A DNA stretch of 6,573 nucleotides from Planctomycetota bacterium (GTDB taxonomy: Bacteria; Planctomycetota; Brocadiia; SM23-32). Shown here piece after piece: positions 1 to 5,355 of this stretch. How positions within the stretch are numbered: position 1 is the first letter of the stretch; each line of letters begins with the position of its first letter. The notes beneath the pieces were generated by a model that saw only the letters and a program-made list of their open reading frames with translations, was not told where the DNA came from and did not search any database. A program made the position numbers and the translations under genes. The stretch covers positions 1 through 6,573 of the forward strand of contig JAGXLK010000135.1 in the NCBI GenBank assembly GCA_018334735.1. Direction: 5' to 3'.

Positions 1-690
1 ATGTGCAAGATCGTAATGCCCCCGGAAAAGGGACTGAGTCCCGTGTTTCCTGATGCGGACTGGTGTGTGGTGGGCGAGCCATTTTTCGGAATTCCCGTTT
101 CCTGTTACGCAATGGAAAGCCTGGAAGAACCGGGAGAAGCTTTCCAGGTGTTGAGCGAGGCGGAATTTGCGGCGCAGGAAGACGTCAAAATGCTGGCGCA
201 TAATGGCCTCCACGCTTTTCTCGCTTTTTTGGGTACGTTGCGTGGTAAGGAGTATTTTTGCGAATTGCGAGAGGACTTGGAATTGATGTCAATGACAGGG
301 GAAATGATGCGTGAAGAAGTCGGTCGCGCACTTTTAAGAAAGCATGGCAAAGCGCTGAACCGCAACTTTTGGCACAATTATGCGCCTACCATCACGCGTC
401 GGATTACGTGCCCCGGTTTTCATGATCCCGTTTCGAGGGGCACACGCGGCGTGTTGAGAAAACTCCAGCCCTGGGAACGTTTGATCGGCGGGATGCGCAC
501 GATCTGGGAACAGGGCATCGAACCTCGTCTTTATGGGATCGGTGTTGCCGCTGCCGTTATCCGGGCGGTTGAGAGCGGGGAAACGGAAAAAACCTTCCGC
601 CAGGTTCTGGAGGATCACTGTGATCTTGCCGACGAGCCGGAGCTGGTTGAATTATGCCTTGAAGGTCGGGCATGGTGCGGGAGGGAGTGA
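1..690 (+). CDS. Mannitol/polyol long-chain dehydrogenase, C-terminal part (5' truncated by window edge)
   Basis: This is the C-terminal 229 residues of an NAD(P)-dependent polyol dehydrogenase (mannitol dehydrogenase family), a cytoplasmic enzyme that interconverts a sugar alcohol or sugar acid and the corresponding ketose. The key sign is K63-M-L-A-H-N68-G-L-H71, which fits the family active-site signature KxxxxNxxH and is followed by AFLAFLG, typical of the helical C-terminal domain. CKIVMPP at residues 2-8 looks like the (V)DRIVP strand that closes the N-terminal Rossmann domain. The ATG at base 1 is therefore probably an internal methionine, and the nucleotide-binding domain lies outside the window. 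Residues 120-190 (RNFWHNYAPTITRR, then LRKLQPWERLIGG) fit the usual C-terminal helices. The TGA stop overlaps a GTG (GTGA, 687-690) that opens a short downstream frame. The family call is good, but the substrate (mannitol, altronate, fructuronate, tagaturonate or another) cannot be told. Confidence 0.82.
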   Translation: MCKIVMPPEKGLSPVFPDADWCVVGEPFFGIPVSCYAMESLEEPGEAFQVLSEAEFAAQEDVKMLAHNGLHAFLAFLGTLRGKEYFCELREDLELMSMTGEMMREEVGRALLRKHGKALNRNFWHNYAPTITRRITCPGFHDPVSRGTRGVLRKLQPWERLIGGMRTIWEQGIEPRLYGIGVAAAVIRAVESGETEKTFRQVLEDHCDLADEPELVELCLEGRAWCGRE

Positions 691-773
691 CAGAACTAAA
701 CGTTTTGCACCTTGCGGGTTCGCGGAATAGCCGAGAGCTGGAGGTCTCTCCGCTCTACGTCGGACCGAGATGA
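687..773 (+). pseudogene. 28-codon frame coupled to the dehydrogenase; possible 5' remnant of a lost gene
   Basis: A GTG start overlaps the dehydrogenase stop as GTGA, an arrangement typical of translationally coupled operon genes, and GGGAGGG lies just upstream, though very close to the start. The frame begins VTELNVLHLAGSRNS, which looks like a natural N-terminus (a hydrophobic beta strand followed by a Gly-Ser turn), and stops at TGA 771-773 after 28 codons. The following ~200 bases carry no clear continuation in any frame. The NVLHLxGS...LY pattern faintly recalls the start of ATP-grasp, D-Ala-D-Ala-ligase-like proteins, but this is a weak impression. It may be the surviving 5' end of a gene whose remainder was deleted or replaced, or simply a chance frame. 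Confidence 0.25.
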
Positions 774-982
774 ACCTGCCGGTGCTGTGGACTCTGCAGA
801 CTCGAGTTCAGCTGAGTCCGCCGAAGGGCGAGTGATGGGGGGCTTGAGGCGGACAAATATTGCTCATGGTCCATCAGGTGACGGGATCTGTGCCCAAGAC
901 ACCGGCGCCGTTTTTGAAAGCCGGCTTGCACCCAGACCATCTCAGTGCATTCACGGCATCTTATCCCGTCCCCGAAACCCAC
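691..982. other. Convergent intergenic region without a supported complete gene
   Basis: This 292-base stretch lies between the 3' ends of the dehydrogenase (+) and the AEC permease (-). Frames of 75-95 codons exist on both strands, but they have low-complexity, Ser/Arg-rich translations, no matching ribosome binding site and no recognisable motif, so I do not call them. What can be seen is the short coupled frame at its left end, a 31-base imperfect palindrome at 789-819, and a CCGGC/GCCGG stem (902-906 with 920-924, loop of 13). No T-tract follows either hairpin on either strand, so no clear intrinsic terminator can be assigned to either flanking gene. It could be a degenerate gene, an interspersed repeat or a structured spacer. 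Confidence 0.55.
789..819. repeat. Imperfect inverted repeat (31 bases)
   Basis: GGACTC at 789-794 pairs with GAGTCC at 814-819. Inside these arms GC (796-797) pairs with GC (811-812) and GA (799-800) with TC (808-809), separated by single mismatches, leaving ACTCGAGT-like palindromic sequence near the centre. The arms are therefore 12 bases with two mismatches around a short loop. There is no following T-run, so it is not a standard intrinsic terminator. A binding site, a REP-like element or the core of an interspersed repeat are possible. Confidence 0.5.
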
Positions 983-1945
983 TCAGAGTCCTAAAATGAT
1001 AGCCAATATTGGGAGAGAAATCAGAGATAGTACCGTGCTGACGACGATGCAGGTCCCGACGGTTTCTGTGTTCATCTTGTAGTTTTCTGCGAGAATTGGA
1101 GTAAGCGTGGCCACGGGCATGGCGGCTTCCAGGATGATGACATTGTAAGAAATGGCATCCGGGTTGAGGATTTCGGCGACGCCCCAACCTATAAGAGCAC
1201 CTCCAACAAGGGTGGCAGCGGAGACAAGCAGGGAAGGGAGAAAGTCACGATGAATACGACTGAAATCGAGCATTGCGCCGACACTGAACAGGATCAGAGG
1301 GACCGTCATTTTTTCAAATGGTTTAAGGCTCCCCTGAATCAAGTCGGGAATTTTGACCCGGCAAAAATTGAATATCAGGCCCAAAAGCATCATTCCAATG
1401 ACAGGTGAGGCGACTTTAATGGCTTTTACCAGTGGTACGCCTTTTTTATTTTTGCGGGCGTGGATGAGTCCAATCGGAACGCCGAGACCATAAAAGACCG
1501 GCCACCAGAGCACGATGAAAAAAATTGCCTGTTGCAACCCTGCTTGCCCGAGCAACACTTCGCAGACCCCGAATCCCATCCATCCGTAATTTCCAAAGGT
1601 GGTAGAGGCATGCACCGCCGTTTTCCTGCCAATACCCTCAACAGATTTGCTGCACAACCAGCCCAGGGTAAATAGGCCGATACCCACCAGAACGAAAGCG
1701 AGCATCATTGTGGGGAGCGATCCGACAGATTCGCGTTCGGCTTCAAACATCGTGAAAAAAACGAGAATCGGAACGCAAAGGCGAACGACGAAACTTCGTA
1801 GGACTTCGGCCTCTTCGTCGCCGAATACTTTTGCAAGCCGAAAGGCAAGGCCCATCAGAATCGGAATGAGGACGTATAGGATCTGGATTACAGTTCTCAC
1901 TGTTAGATGTCGAGTCCGTAACAAAGTTTGGAGTGCGAGGCCCAT
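983..1945 (-). CDS. AEC (auxin efflux carrier) family permease
   Basis: This is a 320-residue inner-membrane transporter of the AEC family, within the bile/arsenite/riboflavin transporter superfamily. Bacterial members are generally carriers of organic acids such as malate. The protein is strongly hydrophobic with about ten predicted membrane segments: roughly 16-35, 51-68, 80-98, a re-entrant stretch near 112-130, then 138-160, 178-196, 212-226, 236-258, 267-285 and 296-320. Family-like features are P59 in the second helix (LCVPILVF), the central N119-Y-G-W-M-G-F-G motif, SVGAMLDF at 221-228, and AMPVATLTPILAENY at 275-289 near the end. An in-frame TAA two codons upstream closes the frame, so the start is the ATG at 1945 or a later codon. 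The ATG has only a weak ribosome binding site (GGTAAG), and a GTG at 1900 would begin just at the first helix, where family proteins usually start. It is convergent with the dehydrogenase and divergent from the kinase operon. The substrate is unknown. Confidence 0.88.
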   Translation of the reverse strand: MGLALQTLLRTRHLTVRTVIQILYVLIPILMGLAFRLAKVFGDEEAEVLRSFVVRLCVPILVFFTMFEAERESVGSLPTMMLAFVLVGIGLFTLGWLCSKSVEGIGRKTAVHASTTFGNYGWMGFGVCEVLLGQAGLQQAIFFIVLWWPVFYGLGVPIGLIHARKNKKGVPLVKAIKVASPVIGMMLLGLIFNFCRVKIPDLIQGSLKPFEKMTVPLILFSVGAMLDFSRIHRDFLPSLLVSAATLVGGALIGWGVAEILNPDAISYNVIILEAAMPVATLTPILAENYKMNTETVGTCIVVSTVLSLISLPILAIILGL

Positions 1946-2009
1946 ATCTTACCGGTGCTGGCCTGACCTTCAAGCGTGAACTTCCTTTTTTCCTTCAGGG
2001 ACCGGCGTT

Positions 2010-2015
2010 TATAAT
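2010..2015 (+). promoter_or_regulatory. Candidate -10 box (TATAAT) for the kinase-toroid operon
   Basis: A perfect TATAAT lies 75 bases before the kinase ATG, in the 144-base divergent gap. No good TTGACA-like hexamer is found 16-18 bases upstream (that stretch is T-rich, TTTTTC), and there is no TGn extension. If used, transcription would begin near 2022, just ahead of the 21-codon frame at 2028. The reverse strand reads TTATAA over the same bases, so a promoter for the permease could overlap, but its -35 match is also poor. Confidence 0.35.
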
Positions 2016-2027
2016 GGTGGGCAGAGT

Positions 2028-2093
2028 ATGAACGCGCAATACGTTCTGGAAATGAGCTTGCGAGGGCTGTTTGTCAGGAAAGGATCGGTATGA
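2028..2093 (+). CDS. Possible 21-codon upstream frame overlapping the kinase start
   Basis: This frame starts at ATG 2028, encodes MNAQYVLEMSLRGLFVRKGS plus a final Val, and ends with a TGA that overlaps the kinase ATG as ATGA (2090-2093). Such an overlap would let translation of the short frame couple to the kinase. GGTGGG at 2016-2021 could act as a ribosome binding site, but it would be missing from a transcript that starts at the position set by the TATAAT box. No family resemblance is seen. The kinase has its own good ribosome binding site, so the short frame may be fortuitous. Confidence 0.2.
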   Translation: MNAQYVLEMSLRGLFVRKGSV

Positions 2094-2839
2094 GGTGGTT
2101 CGAAGCACAGTTCAGGGCTCTGGGGACAACAAACCTCCCTGGTTCTCTCGAACTGGATGGCCGCCGATACGAGCTTGAACAAGAATTCAAACACTCATTT
2201 GCAGCCGCTGTGGGGCTTTATCGATGTGGCGATGATCGTATTGTCGTGAAGTTCCACCGTCAGAAATCGTTTTTTGGGCTGCCTCTTGGCGCGTTGGGAA
2301 AACTAATGGCATGGTACGAAGCCACCATTATGACCCGTTGTGATGATCTGAATGGGGTTCCCCGGCTACGCGGACAGCCGGTTCCTGGAAGCGTCGCCCA
2401 CGATTTTGTACCCGGGCATCCCCTGAACAGAGATAGTAAGGTGGATGATCGGTTTTTCCCGCGATTTCTGGACCTGCTTGAGAGTCTGCACGACCGGGGA
2501 ATCGCCTATGTCGATTTGGAGAAAGCCCGGAATGTCCTTGTTGGTGACGATGGCCGACCGTATTTGATTGATTTCCAGGTGGCTTATTGGATCCCCGATA
2601 GACTTCTGGGAAATACGACACTTGCACGTTTCATACGAAATCTATTGCAGGAAGCCGATCGTTATCATGCGATGAAACATTTTCGTCGCGTACGGCCCGA
2701 TTTGTTGAGCGGTGAGGAAATCGCCCACACCCGCGATAAGCCGCGCGTTGTGCGTTTTGGTAATTTTCTGAGCCAACCGTATAAAAAGATCAGGAGATTT
2801 CTTTTCGGAAAAAGCCAAAAAAGTGGAGAGGAGGATTAA
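2090..2839 (+). CDS. Small kinase-fold protein, lipopolysaccharide-kinase/RIO-like
   Basis: This 249-residue soluble protein shows the core of the protein-kinase-like fold. An HSFAAAVGLY stretch (35-44) stands where the nucleotide loop should be. The candidate ATP-binding lysine is K54 in IVVKF, a possible helix-C glutamate is E77, and AHDFVPGHPL (103-112) resembles the hinge. The catalytic loop is Y140-V-D142-L-E-K-A-R-N148-V-L-V, with D142 as presumed base and N148 as metal ligand. The second metal-binding motif is I160-D161-F-Q163, so the usual DFG glycine is glutamine. This layout resembles Kdo/LPS kinases and RIO-like kinases more than typical Ser/Thr kinases, so the acceptor could be a glycolipid, sugar or protein. 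The basic C-terminal tail (about 218-243) could contact membrane or nucleic acid. The ATG is the only usable start in a frame open since 2012, with AAGGA five bases upstream. It ends four bases before the toroid/DUF4159 gene, indicating an operon. The fold is likely; the substrate is unknown. Confidence 0.75.
   Translation: MRWFEAQFRALGTTNLPGSLELDGRRYELEQEFKHSFAAAVGLYRCGDDRIVVKFHRQKSFFGLPLGALGKLMAWYEATIMTRCDDLNGVPRLRGQPVPGSVAHDFVPGHPLNRDSKVDDRFFPRFLDLLESLHDRGIAYVDLEKARNVLVGDDGRPYLIDFQVAYWIPDRLLGNTTLARFIRNLLQEADRYHAMKHFRRVRPDLLSGEEIAHTRDKPRVVRFGNFLSQPYKKIRRFLFGKSQKSGEED
2829..2834 (+). promoter_or_regulatory. Consensus ribosome binding site deciding the start of the toroid/DUF4159 gene
   Basis: A perfect AGGAGG (within GGAGAGGAGG, 2825-2834) lies nine bases before ATG 2844 and inside the last codons of the kinase gene. 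It argues for ATG 2844 over the in-frame GTG at 2823, which would place this site within the coding sequence. Confidence 0.75.
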
Positions 2840-2843
2840 GCTG

Positions 2844-5114
2844 ATGGCTGGTCGGCGAAAAGACTATCCTTCCAGGGCACGTCACTTTTTGCAATCCTCG
2901 AAAAAATCTTGTTCTCTATTGTTTCTGCTTTTTTGCGGACTGTTTTTTGTCCCGAAGGGATTCGTCATGGCGGGCCGGAAGCAGGTCACGGCTCGAGAGT
3001 TGCAAAAGCGAATGGATGAGTTAGTCCGCAAGATCAAATCTGACCAGGCGGAGGATGGTCGTTGGGGAGGGAACTCCCCATGGGGCGCAGCTCGCTGGGA
3101 ACTTGGCGAGACAGCATTGGGGGTGCTGGCTCTCGCATCAGCCGGTTTGAACACAGATGATCGGGCCGTTTCAAAGGGCGTGCGCCAGCTTGTAGAAACA
3201 CCATCCCCATCGGTTTATGAGGCTGCTTTGAAAGCTATGGCTCTTGAGACAGTTGATCCAAAGAAATATCGTGATAGCATCAAACGCGCCGCCGACTATT
3301 TGATTCGGTGTCAGCTTAACAACGGGGGCTGGTCCTACGGAGAAGGCCAGCAACGGCGGGGAGATAACTCGAATTCCCAGTTTGCTATACTGGGATTGCG
3401 TTCTGCGGCCCGCAGTGGAGTTAAGGTGCCGGACGCTGTCTGGCAACGGGCTTGGAAGTATTTTGCAGCCGGTCAAAATAAAGATGGCGGTTGGGGCTAC
3501 ACCCACGCGGGCGGCAATTCATACGGAAGCATGACCGTGGCTGGTGCGGCGAGTCTCTATATTTGTGGGGTGCGTCTGCATACCAGCAAAGGGAAATGCG
3601 GCCGTTATATCAGCGATGACAGAGTTGAAGCGGGGCTGAGCTGGCTCGGCAAGAATTTTAGTATTAAAGAGAACCCCGGGCGGCGGATCTGGGACTTTTA
3701 TTATCTTTATGGCCTGGAAAGAGCTGGTGTGATCAGTGCGCGCCGATACATGGGGGGGAATGATTGGTACCTAAGAGGCGTGCAATACCTTGTTCGACAT
3801 CCCGGTGCAATAAGCAATCGTAGCGCCAGCGAATGGCCACTACTTCGAAGATGTTTCGCTTTGCTTTTCCTTGCGAAAGGCAACTCTCCGGTTCTTGTCC
3901 ATAAAGCAAAATGGAATGGTATTTGGGAGCCATACCGGTATGACGCAAAAATGCTGACCGAAGAATTCGGCCATTTGCTCGATCAACGCCTAACCTGGCA
4001 GATAATGCCACTTGATGCGCCTTTGGATCATATCAGCTCCGCTCCTATTCTCTATATCAGTGGACGACGCAAATTCGGACTGAATCCAAAAGAAAGAAAA
4101 AATCTCAAAGCCTATATTCGAGGCGGAGGGTTCGTGCTCGTCGATGATAATGAAGGAGACAGACGGTTCGATCAATCGTTTCGCAAATTTGTGACGGAAC
4201 ATCTTCCTGGAGAACGTTTTCAAAAACTGGCGTCGAACCATCCTGTTTACACTTACCATTATAAATTGCCCGCTGATCAGCGTCCTCCGCTGGAAGCTGT
4301 ACGGGGACCATGCTCGATGTCTGTTCTCTATATCCCGGGTGGGGTCACCTGTTCATGGGATCTGGGCAGAACTTCTTCGCCGGATTTCAAACTTGGCATC
4401 AATATACTCGCTTACGCCACAGGTATGAAAAAATTAAAAGGAAAAATGTCACAATGGGAAGAGCCAGTCCGTACTCCTCCTCAGCAGCATGAGGCGGGAG
4501 AACTTAAGGGAGCCTTCGTCCTCGGGCAACTCGTCCACCAGGGGAACTGGAAACCCCATGAAAAGGTTTGGCCTTTCATATTGACCAAAGCGAATAAAGA
4601 AGCCGGAGTCGGGTTGTTCAGTGAACCCGTTGCGCTAAATCCCGAGGAAGACAGCCTTTTTCAGGCCCATTTTCTGAACATAATCGGCACCAAAGACCCG
4701 AATCTATCCGAAGCGACCAGGAAGAAAATTCGACGCTACGTGGAACGCGGAGGTTTTGTTTTCGCCGAAGCTGCCTGTGGAAGCGCGAAATTTGACAGGG
4801 CTTTTCGACAACTAATGAAAGATATTTTTCCGCAGCAGGAGCTTCAGCGTTTACCGGAAGGTCACCCGTTGTGGAAGCTCGGTCGCAAGCTGGAAAAGGT
4901 GAACTACAGCCCGGTTGTCGAGCGCAAAAACCCGGCGTTAGAAAGCCCCTACCTTGAATATATAGAACTCGAAGGGCGATTGGTGGTCGTATATAGCCGT
5001 TATGACCTCAGCTCGGCAGTCGCCGGGCACCCGTGTTTTACATGTCCGTCAGTTCTCGCCCCGAGCGCTTCGGAACTGATGCTGAAAGTCGTGCTTTTCG
5101 CGCTAACAGGATAA
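2844..5114 (+). CDS. Exported alpha/alpha-toroid repeat protein with two DUF4159 domains
   Basis: This is a 756-residue protein. A basic N-terminus (to about residue 21) and a hydrophobic core (SLLFLLFCGLFFVP) end in V-M-A|G near residue 43, a plausible signal peptidase I site, so the mature protein is probably periplasmic or outside the cell. Residues ~50-310 form prenyltransferase/squalene-cyclase-type repeats, with Gly/Trp-rich turns DGRWGG (71-76), NNGGWSYGEG (159-168) and NKDGGWGY (212-219), followed by YGSMTVAGAASLYICG. I do not see the DxDD acid motif of squalene-hopene cyclases, so it is probably not a cyclase. Two DUF4159-like domains follow. The first (~400-528) has PILYISG, RGGGFVLVDD, NHPVY and a closing NILAYATG. 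The second (~553-756) has a parallel HFLNIIG, RGGFVFAEA, GHPLW and VVLFALTG. It sits four bases after the kinase gene and is surely cotranscribed. The family is frequent in Planctomycetota and relatives; its function is not established to my knowledge. The start is set by AGGAGG nine bases upstream. Confidence 0.85.
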   Translation: MAGRRKDYPSRARHFLQSSKKSCSLLFLLFCGLFFVPKGFVMAGRKQVTARELQKRMDELVRKIKSDQAEDGRWGGNSPWGAARWELGETALGVLALASAGLNTDDRAVSKGVRQLVETPSPSVYEAALKAMALETVDPKKYRDSIKRAADYLIRCQLNNGGWSYGEGQQRRGDNSNSQFAILGLRSAARSGVKVPDAVWQRAWKYFAAGQNKDGGWGYTHAGGNSYGSMTVAGAASLYICGVRLHTSKGKCGRYISDDRVEAGLSWLGKNFSIKENPGRRIWDFYYLYGLERAGVISARRYMGGNDWYLRGVQYLVRHPGAISNRSASEWPLLRRCFALLFLAKGNSPVLVHKAKWNGIWEPYRYDAKMLTEEFGHLLDQRLTWQIMPLDAPLDHISSAPILYISGRRKFGLNPKERKNLKAYIRGGGFVLVDDNEGDRRFDQSFRKFVTEHLPGERFQKLASNHPVYTYHYKLPADQRPPLEAVRGPCSMSVLYIPGGVTCSWDLGRTSSPDFKLGINILAYATGMKKLKGKMSQWEEPVRTPPQQHEAGELKGAFVLGQLVHQGNWKPHEKVWPFILTKANKEAGVGLFSEPVALNPEEDSLFQAHFLNIIGTKDPNLSEATRKKIRRYVERGGFVFAEAACGSAKFDRAFRQLMKDIFPQQELQRLPEGHPLWKLGRKLEKVNYSPVVERKNPALESPYLEYIELEGRLVVVYSRYDLSSAVAGHPCFTCPSVLAPSASELMLKVVLFALTG

Positions 5115-5138
5115 TTTCTTGCAAAAATTGTTTTTGGG

Positions 5139-5168
5139 CTGGCAAGTGGGGCAAAGCTGGGGTATAGT
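5139..5168 (+). promoter_or_regulatory. Candidate sigma70-type promoter upstream of the MFS gene
   Basis: CTGGCA (5139-5144) matches TTGACA at four of six positions. It is separated by 18 bases from TATAGT (5163-5168), which matches TATAAT at five of six. Transcription would start near 5175, giving a leader of about 180 bases. It is only a consensus match. Confidence 0.35.
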
Positions 5169-5229
5169 ACGTGCTTTGTTGGCGTGCTTCTTTCGCGCTG
5201 ATTAACTGGAGAGAGCCGGGTCTCAACCC

Positions 5230-5255
5230 TCCGAGCGGATTTCCTGCCGCTCGGA
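5230..5255 (+). repeat. Perfect 9-bp hairpin in the leader/intergenic region
   Basis: TCCGAGCGG (5230-5238) is the exact reverse complement of CCGCTCGGA (5247-5255), around an 8-base loop, ATTTCCTG. The following ATCATTTCATTTT is T-rich but interrupted, so this could be a weak terminator or a structural stem of a leader RNA. Confidence 0.6.
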
Positions 5256-5282
5256 TCATTTCATTTTGGGAAACCCGTTACG

Positions 5283-5328
5283 CCGGGCCGCCTGCATTTG
5301 AACGTTGAATTTTGAGCCCGGTTTTTTT
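5283..5328 (+). terminator. Intrinsic terminator (or attenuator) before the MFS gene
   Basis: CCGGGC (5283-5288) pairs with GCCCGG (5316-5321), and seven T residues (5322-5328) follow at once. The 27-base loop is long, which weakens the call. It lies 169 bases after the toroid stop and only 28 bases before the MFS start codon. It could therefore end the kinase-toroid transcript or, if the promoter near 5139-5168 is real, act as an attenuator of the MFS gene. Confidence 0.55.
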
Positions 5329-5355
5329 GACTTGTGTTTCAGGAAGGTTGTTCAG

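Larger units (their letters stand above)
5115..5355 (+). promoter_or_regulatory. Structured intergenic region / possible leader of the MFS gene
   Basis: This 241-base gap separates the toroid gene from the MFS gene. In order it contains a possible promoter (5139-5168), a small GAGA/TCTC hairpin (5211-5214 with 5221-5224) with GCCGGG in its loop, a strong 9-base-pair hairpin (5230-5255), a GC stem followed by T7 (5283-5328), and an AGGAAGG ribosome binding site (5341-5347). No ATG and no reading frame worth calling lies in the presumed leader. It is either a plain terminator-promoter spacer or an attenuated 5' leader. I do not recognise a known riboswitch class in it. Confidence 0.4.

Noticed and set aside
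755..982. 75-codon minus-strand frame after the AEC gene
   Set aside because: It has no family resemblance, no good start signal and an unnatural composition. A transposase fragment was considered, but no catalytic or DNA-binding motif is visible.
691..982. tRNA or other structured RNA gene in the spacer
   Set aside because: GGTTCGCGG at 717-725 suggested a T-loop, but no acceptor stem, anticodon arm or CCA-compatible end could be built around it.
712..999. 95-codon plus-strand frame after the dehydrogenase
   Set aside because: It begins at TTG without a ribosome binding site, its composition is Ser/Arg-rich without hydrophobic pattern, and it overlaps the end of the AEC gene. No motif is recognisable.
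1743..1973. 76-codon minus-strand frame with a good ribosome binding site before TTG 1973
   Set aside because: It lies almost wholly inside the AEC gene in another frame and its translation is Arg/Ser/Pro-rich, typical of a shadow frame. The signal is kept only as a note on the permease start.
2823..2843. GTG start at 2823 for the toroid/DUF4159 gene
   Set aside because: This start would put the perfect AGGAGG inside the coding sequence, overlap the kinase by 17 bases and have no ribosome binding site of its own. ATG 2844 fits better.
2970..3660. Squalene-hopene cyclase or protein prenyltransferase enzyme call
   Set aside because: Only the generic Gly/Trp repeats are shared. The acid DxDD motif is not seen, a signal peptide precedes the repeats and DUF4159 domains follow.
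5140..5156. Sigma54-like promoter (TGGCAAG ... GC)
   Set aside because: The GG and GC elements are about two bases too close together, and the TTGC part of the -12 element is missing.
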